DNA from: Halococcaceae archaeon
GTDB taxonomy: Archaea > Halobacteriota > Halobacteria > Halobacteriales > Halalkalicoccaceae
Assembly (NCBI GenBank): GCA_007129135.1
Contig: SKWB01000105.1
Coordinates: 1-7,853, forward strand
Direction of reading: 5' to 3'
Length of the DNA stretch: 7,853 nucleotides
The translations under genes were made by a program, and so were the position numbers. The number at the start of each line of letters is the position of its first letter. The stretch's first letter is position 1. The notes beneath the pieces were generated by a model that worked only from the letters and a program-made list of their open reading frames with translations, did not search any database and had not been told where the DNA came from. This document shows positions 1 through 5,793 of the stretch, piece by piece.

Positions 1-1
1 G

Positions 2-388
2 CTCGAGTCCACGCTGACGGAGCTCCGTCGTGACGACGTGCCCGTCGAGACGCTCTCCGAGGAGCAGATCGCGGGTACGCTCGCGCTCGCCCGCGACGGC
101 GACCTCCCGAAGGGGAGCGTCCGCGACCTGCTCGCGGCGCTCGCCGGGGCCCCGAAGCTCACCCCCGAGGAGGCGCTCGAACGCGAGGACCTCGGCGGTG
201 CCTCCGAGACCGAGGTCCGCGAGGCCGTCCGTGTGGTCGTCGAACGAAACGCCGACCAGGTCGAGTCCGAGGGGATGGCCGCCTTCTCGGGGCTCATGGG
301 CGAGGCGATGGGTGCGCTCGGTGGGACGGCCGACGGCGAGGCCGTCTCGACCGCCCTGCGTGAGGAGATCCAGGAGCGGGCGGGCTGA
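2..388 (+). CDS. gatE: Glutamyl-tRNA(Gln) amidotransferase subunit E, C-terminal part (5' truncated)
   Basis: The reading frame is open from the left edge and ends at TGA 386-388; only the last 128 or so residues are present. They form the helical GatB/YqeY-type tail: a basic/acidic helix, the stretch DLPKGSVRDLLAAL, then the repeat-like EEALERE and a final LMGEAMGALGG-TADGEAVSTALREEI. The LMGxxM followed by a G-x-A-D-G turn is typical of the tail domain that contacts tRNA in GatB and GatE; the EEAL-x-GL-like insert before it looks more like archaeal GatE than GatB. With GatD, GatE converts Glu-tRNA(Gln) to Gln-tRNA(Gln) in the cytoplasm of archaea lacking GlnRS. The GTG at 38 is an internal codon and not the true start, because the frame continues upstream to the window edge. 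GatB is the main alternative. Confidence 0.82.
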   Translation, partial: LESTLTELRRDDVPVETLSEEQIAGTLALARDGDLPKGSVRDLLAALAGAPKLTPEEALEREDLGGASETEVREAVRVVVERNADQVESEGMAAFSGLMGEAMGALGGTADGEAVSTALREEIQERAG

Positions 389-461
389 TACGGACCGCTG
401 TCACCGTCGGCCGTTCGAACCCGGAGAGTACCGGTGGGACCGGGGCGGACAGCGGTCAGTA
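389..461. repeat. Inverted repeat directly after the gatE stop codon (14-base arms)
   Basis: Arms 389-402 (TACGGACCGCTGTC) and 448-461 (GACAGCGGTCAGTA) pair at 13 of 14 positions, the mismatch being 392 against 458; the inner 10 bases are perfect. The 45-base loop holds a second hairpin, CCGGT-GGG-ACCGG at 431-443. The first arm begins on the base after the gatE TGA. In RNA this gives a strong 3'-end stem for the gatE transcript; as DNA it is a dyad lying 44 bases or more before the downstream start at 505. Role (3' end protection, termination, or operator) is inferred only. Confidence 0.6.
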
Positions 462-504
462 CGGGTCCCGAACGTTCTTCGGCGCGAGCGTACTACCACC
501 TACG

Positions 505-942
505 ATGACGCTCACCCTCGAGGAGTTCTCACCCGGCGACAGCTTCACCGGCGGGACCTACGAGATGACCGAGGAGGAGATCCGGTCGTTCGCCGAGGCG
601 TACGATCCCCAGCCGTTTCACACCGATCCGGAGTTCGCCCGAGAGGAGTCGATCTACGGCGGCGTGATCGCGAGCGGCTGGCACACCGCCGCGGTGACGA
701 TGCGCCTACTCGTCGACTCGCTGCTCTCCGAGACCGCGAGCCTCGGCGCGAAGGGCGTCGACGAGCTCCGGTTTCACCAACCTGTCAGGCCGGGCGACGT
801 GCTCTCGATCGAGACGGAGGTCCTCTCCGTGGAGCCGGAGACCGAGGACAGGGGCCTCGTCCGGGCGCGAACGGAGACGAGAGACGGCTCGGGCGAACTG
901 GTGTTCTCGATGGTCGGGCTGGTGATGGTCGCGCGAACGTAG
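505..942 (+). CDS. MaoC-like dehydratase (hot-dog fold enoyl-CoA hydratase family)
   Basis: A 145-residue single hot-dog domain protein, the usual length for short MaoC/(R)-hydratase enzymes. The hydratase motif is clear: FAEAYDPQPFHTDPEFA at residues 29-45, with Asp34 and His39 as the expected catalytic pair, followed by YGGVIASGWHT (51-61), which forms the central helix and substrate pocket. FHQPVRPGD and the beta strands after it complete the fold. The family hydrates trans-2-enoyl-CoA to (R)-3-hydroxyacyl-CoA or acts on related acyl-CoA thioesters in the cytoplasm; the exact substrate cannot be read from sequence. The ATG at 505 gives the normal MaoC N-terminus. No strong TATA box is visible, but a perfect 8-base palindrome GAACGTTC lies at 470-477. 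It is flanked by gatE upstream and a small membrane protein downstream, on the same strand with gaps of about 116 bases on each side, so it is probably transcribed on its own. Confidence 0.86.
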   Translation: MTLTLEEFSPGDSFTGGTYEMTEEEIRSFAEAYDPQPFHTDPEFAREESIYGGVIASGWHTAAVTMRLLVDSLLSETASLGAKGVDELRFHQPVRPGDVLSIETEVLSVEPETEDRGLVRARTETRDGSGELVFSMVGLVMVART

Positions 943-951
943 GCTCCGCTC

Positions 952-1018
952 CCGGCACATTCCCGGCGGGACGGTGCCGGTTCGCCGTCTGTGGGGCCCG
1001 CAGACCCGTCGGAACGGG
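952..1018. repeat. Cluster of three tandem dyads between the dehydratase and small-protein genes
   Basis: Three dyads follow each other. First, CCGGCAC 952-958 with GTGCCGG 974-980, with an inner TCCC/GGGA stem. Second, a 17-base near-palindrome 988-1004 (TCTG ... CAGA ends, GGG/CCC centre). Third, CCCGT 1005-1009 with ACGGG 1014-1018 around a CGGA tetraloop. They begin about 10 bases after the dehydratase stop and could form its 3' end structure. GC-rich DNA yields short dyads by chance, so only the clustering is notable. Confidence 0.35.
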
Positions 1019-1059
1019 AGAAACGTTTGAATCGGCCGGGTGCGATAGGGACAGACGCA

Positions 1060-1338
1060 ATGGGAGTCCCGTACGCATCGCTCGGTGGAGCCCCAGGCCT
1101 GATCGCCCAACTGGGAGCCGACACGACGGCAGTCGTCGCCGCGGTCGTGACGCTCGTGCTGGTCGGGATGGTCCTCGCGGTGCTCTACGTCACGTTCGCC
1201 GTCCCGATTCCGGACGCCGATGACGGACGGGCCGCGGGCGACGTCGACGCGGAGCCCGCCTTCGAGGAAGGTGGACGTGCGGAGCCGGGGGCGACCGACC
1301 GGAGTCCGTCACCGACCGACCGGTCCGACCCGGAGTGA
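1060..1338 (+). CDS. Small single-span membrane protein, function unknown
   Basis: A 92-residue protein that I do not recognise as a named family. A short N-terminal segment of about 20 residues leads into one hydrophobic stretch (about residues 23-49, TAVVAAVVTLVLVGMVLAVL and beyond) that should cross the membrane once. The remaining 43 residues are hydrophilic, acidic and rich in Pro, Gly, Ser, Asp and Glu, probably disordered. The ATG at 1060 is preferred over an in-frame GTG at 991, since the latter would start inside the hairpin cluster and would add a polar leader. A TATA-like TTTGAAT at 1026-1032, preceded by the palindrome AAACGTTT, is placed for a leaderless or nearly leaderless transcript. 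The gene converges on trmJ. Possible roles include a subunit or regulator of a larger membrane complex, but nothing in the context points to a partner. Confidence 0.68.
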   Translation: MGVPYASLGGAPGLIAQLGADTTAVVAAVVTLVLVGMVLAVLYVTFAVPIPDADDGRAAGDVDAEPAFEEGGRAEPGATDRSPSPTDRSDPE

Positions 1339-1343
1339 CGGCC

Positions 1344-1400
1344 CGGTCACGCCAGACCGAGGCGTTCCGAACCGCGACCGCCACGAGGCCTTCGTGACCG
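1344..1400. repeat. Inverted repeat filling the gap between convergent genes
   Basis: CGGTCACG at 1344-1351 and CGTGACCG at 1393-1400 are perfect 8-base inverted copies. They bracket almost the whole 65-base gap between the stops of the small membrane protein gene (1338) and trmJ (1404). A symmetrical site between tail-to-tail genes could help end transcription in both directions. No U-tract follows on either strand, and the 41-base loop is long, so termination is only a guess. Confidence 0.4.
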
Positions 1401-1403
1401 CGC

Positions 1404-2171
1404 TCAGCGGTCGCCGTCGCCGGCGTTCCGTGGCGGGGAGCGGTCCCCGTAGGCTACCTCCGCCGCACGGGTACACCGTCTGACGACCCCGTGGAGCGTA
1501 CGGATCTCGCGGTCGGTGGGGTGTGCCCGACCGAGGACGCGACGGACCATCCTGACCGTCTTCGGACGCTTCCCGTCGGGGTAGTCGATCGCTCGGAGCA
1601 GCGAGTCGACGTTCGTGTAGAGCTGTTCGATCTCGCGCTCGTCGGCGCGGTCGTAGGCGGCGGGGAGCTGATCGCGCGCGAGCGCGAGGTCGCGGAGTTC
1701 GTAGAGCGCGACCGTCGCCGCTTGGCCGAGGTTCAGGACGGGGTACTCGGGGTTCGCGGGGATCGAACAGATCTCGTCGATCCGGGCGAACTCCTCGTTC
1801 GTGAGGCCGATGCGCTCGCGGCCGAAGACGAGCGCCGTCGGCGCGTCGAGGTCGGCGAGACGGTCCCGTAGCTCCGCGGGCGTCGAGAACGGGTACCGGA
1901 CGTGTTTCGTCGCGTCCTCGTTGGTCGTTGCGGTGAAACCGACGGTGTGATAGCGCTCGACCAGCTCGTCGAACGTGATCGTCTCGGCGTTCGGCAGGAC
2001 GTCCTCCCGTGCCTGGCCCGCGAATCCGTAGGCCTCACCGTCGACGTCGAGTTCCGGCGGGTCCACGAGCAGGAGCTCCGAGAAGCCGAAGTTCTTCATC
2101 GCCCGAGCGATCGTTCCGACGTTCCCGGGCGTCTTCGCGTCGACGACGCAGACCGCTGGGGGGGAGCTCAT
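1404..2171 (-). CDS. trmJ: tRNA (cytidine-2'-O)-methyltransferase TrmJ, SPOUT/SpoU class
   Basis: A 255-residue SPOUT-class RNA methyltransferase. Motif 1 is TPGNVGTIARAMKNFGF (14-30), with Asn17 and Arg23 as the conserved polar pair; motif 2 is ALVFGRERIGLTNEE (113-127); motif 3 is SIPANPEYPVLNLGQAATVALYEL (136-159). Motifs 2 and 3 form the trefoil knot that binds S-adenosylmethionine. The helical C-terminal tail (about 165-245) is the TrmJ-type extension. Archaeal TrmJ methylates the 2'-OH of cytidine 32 in the tRNA anticodon loop. The ATG at 2171 overlaps the TGA of the upstream gene (ATGA, 2168-2171), which implies co-transcription and translational coupling. An in-frame extension further upstream lies inside that neighbour and has no TrmJ character, so it was not used. 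Another SpoU-family target, such as rRNA, is possible but less likely. Confidence 0.87.
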   Translation of the reverse strand: MSSPPAVCVVDAKTPGNVGTIARAMKNFGFSELLLVDPPELDVDGEAYGFAGQAREDVLPNAETITFDELVERYHTVGFTATTNEDATKHVRYPFSTPAELRDRLADLDAPTALVFGRERIGLTNEEFARIDEICSIPANPEYPVLNLGQAATVALYELRDLALARDQLPAAYDRADEREIEQLYTNVDSLLRAIDYPDGKRPKTVRMVRRVLGRAHPTDREIRTLHGVVRRCTRAAEVAYGDRSPPRNAGDGDR

Positions 2172-2692
2172 TCGCCCGTCGGGTACTCGCGGCCGAACTC
2201 GCGGATGTCGACCCGGCGGCCCTCCTCCGGTGGGTCGATCGCCCGCTCCTCTCCGGTGGGCACCGACGGCGCGGGCAGATCCTCGATCGAGGCGGTGTCG
2301 ACGTGCTCCATCCCACCGTAGCCCGCCGGCGCGCGCTCGCCGTCGGCGAACCACTCGTGGAACGCCCGCTGCATCGCTTCCTCGCCGGCGTAGTCGGCCC
2401 CGCCCTCCTCTCGGAACCAGTAGAGGAAGTCGGCTTCGTGCTCGGCACAGACGATCACCTCGTGGCCGGGTTCGCCGTAGACCACCGCCGCCACCTCACA
2501 GCGTTCCTTGTCCTCCTCGCCGTGGATCAGCCAGCAGGCGTTACACGGCGCGTTCACCAGGATCGAGAGCCGCGCGAGGCGCTGGCGGTCCGGCTTCGGG
2601 ATCTCCTCTCTCTCCCGGAACTCCCCGTCGTCGTCGAAGACGACCTCCTCGTCGAAGCGCCATCCCCGCAGCCCGATGCTGACCTTGCCCAT
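2168..2692 (-). CDS. Cys-rich haloarchaeal hypothetical protein, possibly zinc-binding, coupled to trmJ
   Basis: A 174-residue soluble protein that I cannot assign to a characterised family. It starts with MGKVSIGLRGWRFDEEVVFDD, continues with an acidic/basic helix, and then has a cluster of possible metal ligands: Cys50 and Cys53 (PCNACW), Cys65 (ERCEV), and Cys82 with His85 (VCAEH). Aromatic DFLYWFREEGG (88-98) and FHEWFADG (111-118) follow, and the last 40 residues are acidic and Pro-rich. The Cys spacing suggests a small zinc ribbon-like fold, but no known finger pattern is matched exactly. It is the first gene of a two-gene unit with trmJ and overlaps it by 4 bases, so a role in tRNA or RNA handling is a reasonable but unproven guess. 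The ATG at 2692 is supported by a TATA-like box 26 bases upstream. Confidence 0.8.
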   Translation of the reverse strand: MGKVSIGLRGWRFDEEVVFDDDGEFREREEIPKPDRQRLARLSILVNAPCNACWLIHGEEDKERCEVAAVVYGEPGHEVIVCAEHEADFLYWFREEGGADYAGEEAMQRAFHEWFADGERAPAGYGGMEHVDTASIEDLPAPSVPTGEERAIDPPEEGRRVDIREFGREYPTGE

Positions 2693-2713
2693 GGGGGAGC
2701 GAGGGTACGAGCG

Positions 2714-2721
2714 GATAAAAA
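2714..2721 (-). promoter_or_regulatory. TATA-like box for the hypothetical-trmJ unit
   Basis: Read on the minus strand the bases are TTTTTATC, the most A/T-rich point in the 103-base divergent gap. Its centre is about 26 bases before the ATG at 2692, the distance expected when transcription begins at or next to the start codon. No Shine-Dalgarno sequence is needed in that case. Confidence 0.6.
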
Positions 2722-2795
2722 CCGCCTGCCACGCGGGCGGGGGTGGCGGGTGCCGCTATCGGACGGCCTATGTCGGCGCGCCCCTCACTCTGGGT

Positions 2796-3914
2796 ATGAG
2801 AACGGTGGACGCGGTGGGGCTCCCGATCGGCGACGGCCACCCCCCACGGATCATGGGCGTGCTCAACGTGAGTAGCGAGTCGCCGTACGACCCGAGCGTC
2901 TTCGACGACCCGGGCGAGGCCGCCGCGTACGTCGACCGCGAACTGATCGACGAGGGTGCCGAAATCGTCGACGTCGGTCTCGAATCCGCGAACAAGCGCT
3001 TCGAGGTGCTCTCGGCCCAGGGCGAACTCGACCGGCTCGACACCGCCTGCGAGGCGATCGAATCGGTCTCTGGGGACGCGGTCTTCTCGATCGAGACCCG
3101 GTACCACGAGGTGGCCGACGAAGCCCTCTCGCGCGGGTTCGATATGGTCAACGACATCTGTGGCTTCGCCGACCCCGAGATGCCCTCGGTCTGTGCGGAG
3201 CACGACGCCGCCGTCGCGAAGATGGCCTCCCCGCCGGATCTCGAACGGCCGGGTGCGATCGACAACGTCGACGAGATCTACGAGGCGCTCTCGCAGAACG
3301 GCTTCACGGAGAAGACGATCGTCGACCCCGCCTTCGGGGGCTGGTCGGAGGGCAAGACGCTCGCGGACGACCGGGAGACGCTCGAGCGACTCCGGGAGTT
3401 CCGCGCGCTCGGCCGACCGATCCTCGTCTCGATCAACCGGAAGAACTTCTTACGAACGCTCGCGGGCCGGACGACCGAGGAGGCACTGGCGGTGAGCCTC
3501 GCCGCGACCTCGATGGCGGTTGAACGCGGCGCACACGTCGTCAGGACCCACGACGTCCGGGAGACGGCCGACGCGGCGACGATCGGCCACGCATTCACGC
3601 CGACGCGCCTGCGAACCGATCGGGTGGAGGAACTCGACGTCCGGACCGACGGCGACCTCCACAGACACCTCGAAGCGGTCGGTTCGGAGCGCGAAGCCGA
3701 CCTCCCTCGGGTCTTCACGCTGGCGCTCTCCCCGGAGGAACGGCGAGCACTCCTCGGAGCCGTGAGGGGTATCGAGGGCGTCTCGCTGACCGATACCGAT
3801 CCCGCCGTGCTGATCGCGGGCTCCCGGGGGATCGGTCGACTCACCGACACGCTCGGCTCCGACCCGGGCGCGCTCGCGCCCATCTTGGAGGACATATCGG
3901 ATGGCTTGTACTAA
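2796..3914 (+). CDS. folP: Dihydropteroate synthase, divergent archaeal form with C-terminal extension
   Basis: A 372-residue pterin-binding TIM-barrel protein. DHPS joins the pterin pyrophosphate to p-aminobenzoate to make dihydropteroate for folate. Recognisable blocks are IMGVLNVSSES (19-29), GAEIVDVGLESA (54-65), FSIETRYHEVADEALSRGFDMVNDICG (97-123), TIVDPAFGGWSEGKTL (174-189), LGRPILVSINRKNFL (205-219) and ERGAHVVRTHDVRETADA (243-260), with Arg250-His252-Asp253 and Lys216 kept. Several signature residues differ from bacterial DHPS: the TPDS loop reads SSES, the GGEST-RPG loop is altered, and the barrel Asp of the IDT motif is Glu100. Residues after about 270 form an extra segment of roughly 100 residues, since typical DHPS ends near 270-280. 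The ATG at 2796 places the first strand normally and has a weak box CCTATG 26 bases upstream; longer in-frame starts run back into the divergent gene. It is followed by mptE, the preceding pathway step. A related pterin-binding transferase is the alternative. Confidence 0.82.
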   Translation: MRTVDAVGLPIGDGHPPRIMGVLNVSSESPYDPSVFDDPGEAAAYVDRELIDEGAEIVDVGLESANKRFEVLSAQGELDRLDTACEAIESVSGDAVFSIETRYHEVADEALSRGFDMVNDICGFADPEMPSVCAEHDAAVAKMASPPDLERPGAIDNVDEIYEALSQNGFTEKTIVDPAFGGWSEGKTLADDRETLERLREFRALGRPILVSINRKNFLRTLAGRTTEEALAVSLAATSMAVERGAHVVRTHDVRETADAATIGHAFTPTRLRTDRVEELDVRTDGDLHRHLEAVGSEREADLPRVFTLALSPEERRALLGAVRGIEGVSLTDTDPAVLIAGSRGIGRLTDTLGSDPGALAPILEDISDGLY

Positions 3915-3918
3915 GAGA

Positions 3919-3928
3919 AAGCTTATGT
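3919..3928 (+). promoter_or_regulatory. Candidate promoter for mptE
   Basis: AAGCTTATGT starts five bases after the folP stop and resembles haloarchaeal TATA elements of the CTTAT type. A start of transcription some 26 bases on would give mptE a leader of about 90 nt, unlike the leaderless spacing seen at other genes here. GGTGA at 4030-4034, six bases before the GTG, could act as a ribosome binding site on such a leader. The same bases contain the ATG of a possible small ORF, and only one of the two readings need be right. Confidence 0.4.
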
Positions 3929-4044
3929 ACGACCGTCCGATACGAACGGGTGGAAGCCGGAACGGCCCCCGGGTAGGGGTATCAGGTGGTTCGTTTCGGC
4001 TCGCGATTGCGGTTCCCTGGACCCTGATCGGTGAGCGACGGTGA
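3925..4044 (+). CDS. Possible 39-residue upstream ORF coupled to mptE
   Basis: An open frame of 39 codons begins at ATG 3925, ten bases after the folP stop, and ends at TGA 4042-4044, overlapping the mptE GTG as GTGA. The peptide starts MYDRPIRTGGSRNG and ends WTLIGERR; it is basic and has no recognisable domain. The overlap is typical of translationally coupled genes. Against it, about 60% of its third codon positions are G or C by my count, lower than in the neighbouring genes, and no good ribosome binding site precedes the ATG. It may be a leader peptide or chance. Confidence 0.2.
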   Translation: MYDRPIRTGGSRNGPRVGVSGGSFRLAIAVPWTLIGERR

Positions 4045-4727
4045 ACTTCGAGAGCTGGGAGCCGGTCTACGAGGCGATCCTCGACGACTTCGGGTTCGGT
4101 CGGGAGGCCGACGAACGCGCCAGAGACCGGCTCGCGGCGTTCGCCGAGCCGTTCGAGTTCGGCCGGCTCGACTGTTCCAGACGAACGGTCGCGGTCGTGG
4201 GCGCGGGGCCATCGCTCGAGGAGGAGACCGAGGTCGCCGCCGACTGCGGGGTCGTCTTCGCCGCCTCGACCGCCGCCGACACGCTCCTCGACGCCGGAAT
4301 CGGTGTCGACTGCATGGTGACCGACCTGGACAAGAACGTGGAGACCGCCCGAGCCCTCACCCACGAGGGCGTCCCGGTCGCGGCCCACGCCCACGGCGAC
4401 AACCTCCCCGCGATCGAACGGGAGGTCCCCGGGTTCGACCCGGAGAACACGCTCGCGACGACGCAGGCCGCGCCCGTGGAGGCCGTCTACAACCCAGGCG
4501 GGTTCACCGACGGGGATCGGGCGGCCTTCCTCGCGGATCACCTCGGCGCCGAACGTTTGGAGTTCGTCGGCTGGGACTTCGACGATCCCTCGGTCGGGCC
4601 GATGAAAGCGCGAAAGCTCCTCTGGGCCGAACGGCTGCTCTACTGGCTCGAGCAGCGGCGAGGAGAGCGCTTCCCCGTGCTGGACGGTCGACGGTCGGGG
4701 ATCGATACGTGGGCGATTCCTATCTAA
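4041..4727 (+). CDS. mptE: 6-hydroxymethyl-7,8-dihydropterin pyrophosphokinase, archaeal MptE type (DUF115)
   Basis: A 228-residue cytoplasmic enzyme of the archaeal DUF115/MptE family, which transfers pyrophosphate from ATP to 6-hydroxymethyl-7,8-dihydropterin and replaces bacterial FolK. Family landmarks are the N-terminal WEPVYEAILDDFGF (6-19), a glycine-rich nucleotide loop VVGAGPSLEEE (52-62), CMVTDLDKN (91-99) with acidic residues suited to metal binding, HAHGDN (116-121), and NPGGFTDGDRAAFLA (151-165). FVGWDFDDPSVGPMKARKLLWAERLL (175-200) completes the core. The GTG at 4041 is the only reasonable start, because an in-frame TGA lies at 4032-4034. It follows folP on the same strand after 126 bases; its product is the FolP substrate, so the pair forms adjacent pathway steps. 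Its stop TAA (4725-4727) overlaps the stop of the convergent oxidoreductase gene. Confidence 0.9.
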   Translation: MNFESWEPVYEAILDDFGFGREADERARDRLAAFAEPFEFGRLDCSRRTVAVVGAGPSLEEETEVAADCGVVFAASTAADTLLDAGIGVDCMVTDLDKNVETARALTHEGVPVAAHAHGDNLPAIEREVPGFDPENTLATTQAAPVEAVYNPGGFTDGDRAAFLADHLGAERLEFVGWDFDDPSVGPMKARKLLWAERLLYWLEQRRGERFPVLDGRRSGIDTWAIPI

Positions 4728-5695
4728 GGGATCAGGAGCACTTTCCCGCTCGACTGCCGGTCCTCGACGTGTGCGTGGGCCGCCGCGGCCTCCGAGAGCG
4801 CGAACGACTCGCCGAGGACCACCTCGAGTTCGCCCGAGGCGAACCCCTCCGTGAGTTCGGGCAGCGCAGAGAGCACTCGTTCCGGGGCGTGGCGCATCGA
4901 GGTCCCCAGGTGGAAGCCGAGGACGGACTTCGCCTCGAAGAGCAGCCGCACCGAGTCCACCCTCCCCGGCTCGCCGCTGGCCGCCCCGAAGGCGACCAGC
5001 CGTCCCATCGGCGCGAGCGCGTCGAGGCTCCGGGAGAACGTCTCGCCGCCGACGCTCTCCAGGACGAGATCGACGCCCTCGCCGTCCGTCTCGTCCAGGA
5101 CGACCTCGTCGAACGCCTCTTCGGTGTATCGGATCGGGTGATCGCAGCCGAGGCGTTCGGCGAGCGCGAGCTTCTCCGGTGTGCTCGCGGTGCCGAAGAC
5201 CTCCGCACCGGCGCGCGCGGCGAGTTGGACCGCGGCAGTCCCGACCCCGCCCGCTGCCGCCTGGATCAGCACGCGTTCGCCCGCCTCCAGCCCGCCCCAC
5301 TCGAAGAGACAGGCGTGGGCGGTGAGGTACTGCACCGGCATTCCCGCGGCCTCCTCCGTGCTCATCCCGTCGGGGACCGGGAGCAGGCTCTCGGCGTCGG
5401 CGACCGCGTACTCCGCGTAGCCCCCGCCGCCGAGCATCCCGACGACGCGCTCTCCTTCCGATCGACCGACGCCCTCGCCGACGGCGTCGACGGTCCCCGC
5501 CACCTCCATCCCGGGGACGAACGGTGGCTCCGGCCCGCCGAGGTACTCCCCGCGGCGCTGCATCACGTCGGCGAAGTTGAGCCCGGCCGCCCCGACGTCG
5601 ATCCGAACCTCTCCCGGCCCGGGCTCCGGTCGCTCGCGGTCGACGGTCTCGAGGACCTCGCTATCGCCGTACTCTGTCGCTTCGATTGCGTTCAC
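4724..5695 (-). CDS. NADPH:quinone oxidoreductase-like, zinc-free medium-chain dehydrogenase
   Basis: A 323-residue protein of the zeta-crystallin/Qor branch of the medium-chain dehydrogenase/reductase superfamily. The GroES-like N-terminal domain has GLNFADVMQRRGEY (38-51) and PFVPGMEVAGTVDAVGEGV (58-76); the Rossmann domain has VLIQAAAGGVGTAAVQLA (142-159), whose AAGGVG motif binds NADPH. The C-terminal ends HVEDRQSSGKVLLIP are typical. The catalytic and structural zinc cysteines of alcohol dehydrogenases are absent. Members reduce quinones or activated enones in the cytoplasm; the substrate here is unknown. The start is GTG at 5695 (minus strand). A GGAGGT directly abuts it, too close to serve as a ribosome binding site, whereas a TATA-like CTTATC 26 bases upstream fits a leaderless transcript. 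It converges on mptE with overlapping stops and diverges from the carotenoid oxygenase gene, with which it shares a 98-base promoter region. Confidence 0.88.
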   Translation of the reverse strand: MNAIEATEYGDSEVLETVDRERPEPGPGEVRIDVGAAGLNFADVMQRRGEYLGGPEPPFVPGMEVAGTVDAVGEGVGRSEGERVVGMLGGGGYAEYAVADAESLLPVPDGMSTEEAAGMPVQYLTAHACLFEWGGLEAGERVLIQAAAGGVGTAAVQLAARAGAEVFGTASTPEKLALAERLGCDHPIRYTEEAFDEVVLDETDGEGVDLVLESVGGETFSRSLDALAPMGRLVAFGAASGEPGRVDSVRLLFEAKSVLGFHLGTSMRHAPERVLSALPELTEGFASGELEVVLGESFALSEAAAAHAHVEDRQSSGKVLLIP

Positions 5696-5718
5696 ACCTC
5701 CGCTAGCGGTGCCGAACC

Positions 5719-5724
5719 GATAAG
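5719..5724 (-). promoter_or_regulatory. TATA-like box for the quinone oxidoreductase gene
   Basis: CTTATC on the minus strand is centred about 26 bases before the GTG at 5695. The same spacing is found at the promoter of the hypothetical-trmJ unit, which supports leaderless transcription and the GTG start. Confidence 0.55.
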
Positions 5725-5764
5725 TGAGGCGACAGCGGGCCGGGCGGACGCTGCGCCGGGTACG

Positions 5765-5770
5765 ACTATC
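5765..5770 (+). promoter_or_regulatory. Weak TATA-like box for the carotenoid oxygenase gene
   Basis: ACTATC is centred about 26 bases before the ATG at 5794, in the 98-base divergent gap. The match to a haloarchaeal TATA box is poor; the position is the main argument. A weak box could mean that an activator is needed. Confidence 0.3.
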
Positions 5771-5793
5771 CCCCCGGAGTTCGTATCGGGCGT

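Noticed and set aside
38..388. GTG at 38 as the start of a separate small protein
   Set aside because: The frame is open upstream to the window edge and the residues are the tail of GatE, so this is an internal codon.
30..1223. A 397-codon plus-strand frame through the gatE and dehydratase genes
   Set aside because: It is an off-frame, Arg-rich translation covering two recognisable genes.
3961..4030. A tRNA-like look (GGGTAGGGGTATCAGGTGG, GGTTCCCTGGACC) before mptE
   Set aside because: No acceptor stem, anticodon arm or proper T-loop GTTCRANYC could be folded.
3450..5300. A 616-codon open frame on the minus strand
   Set aside because: It runs antisense to folP and mptE and through the oxidoreductase gene in another frame. 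Its product is low-complexity Arg/Gly/Pro-rich sequence with no family, as GC-rich DNA commonly gives.
5696..5701. GGAGGT before the oxidoreductase GTG as a ribosome binding site
   Set aside because: It touches the start codon with no spacing, and the TATA-like box 26 bases upstream indicates a leaderless transcript; no alternative start fits it.
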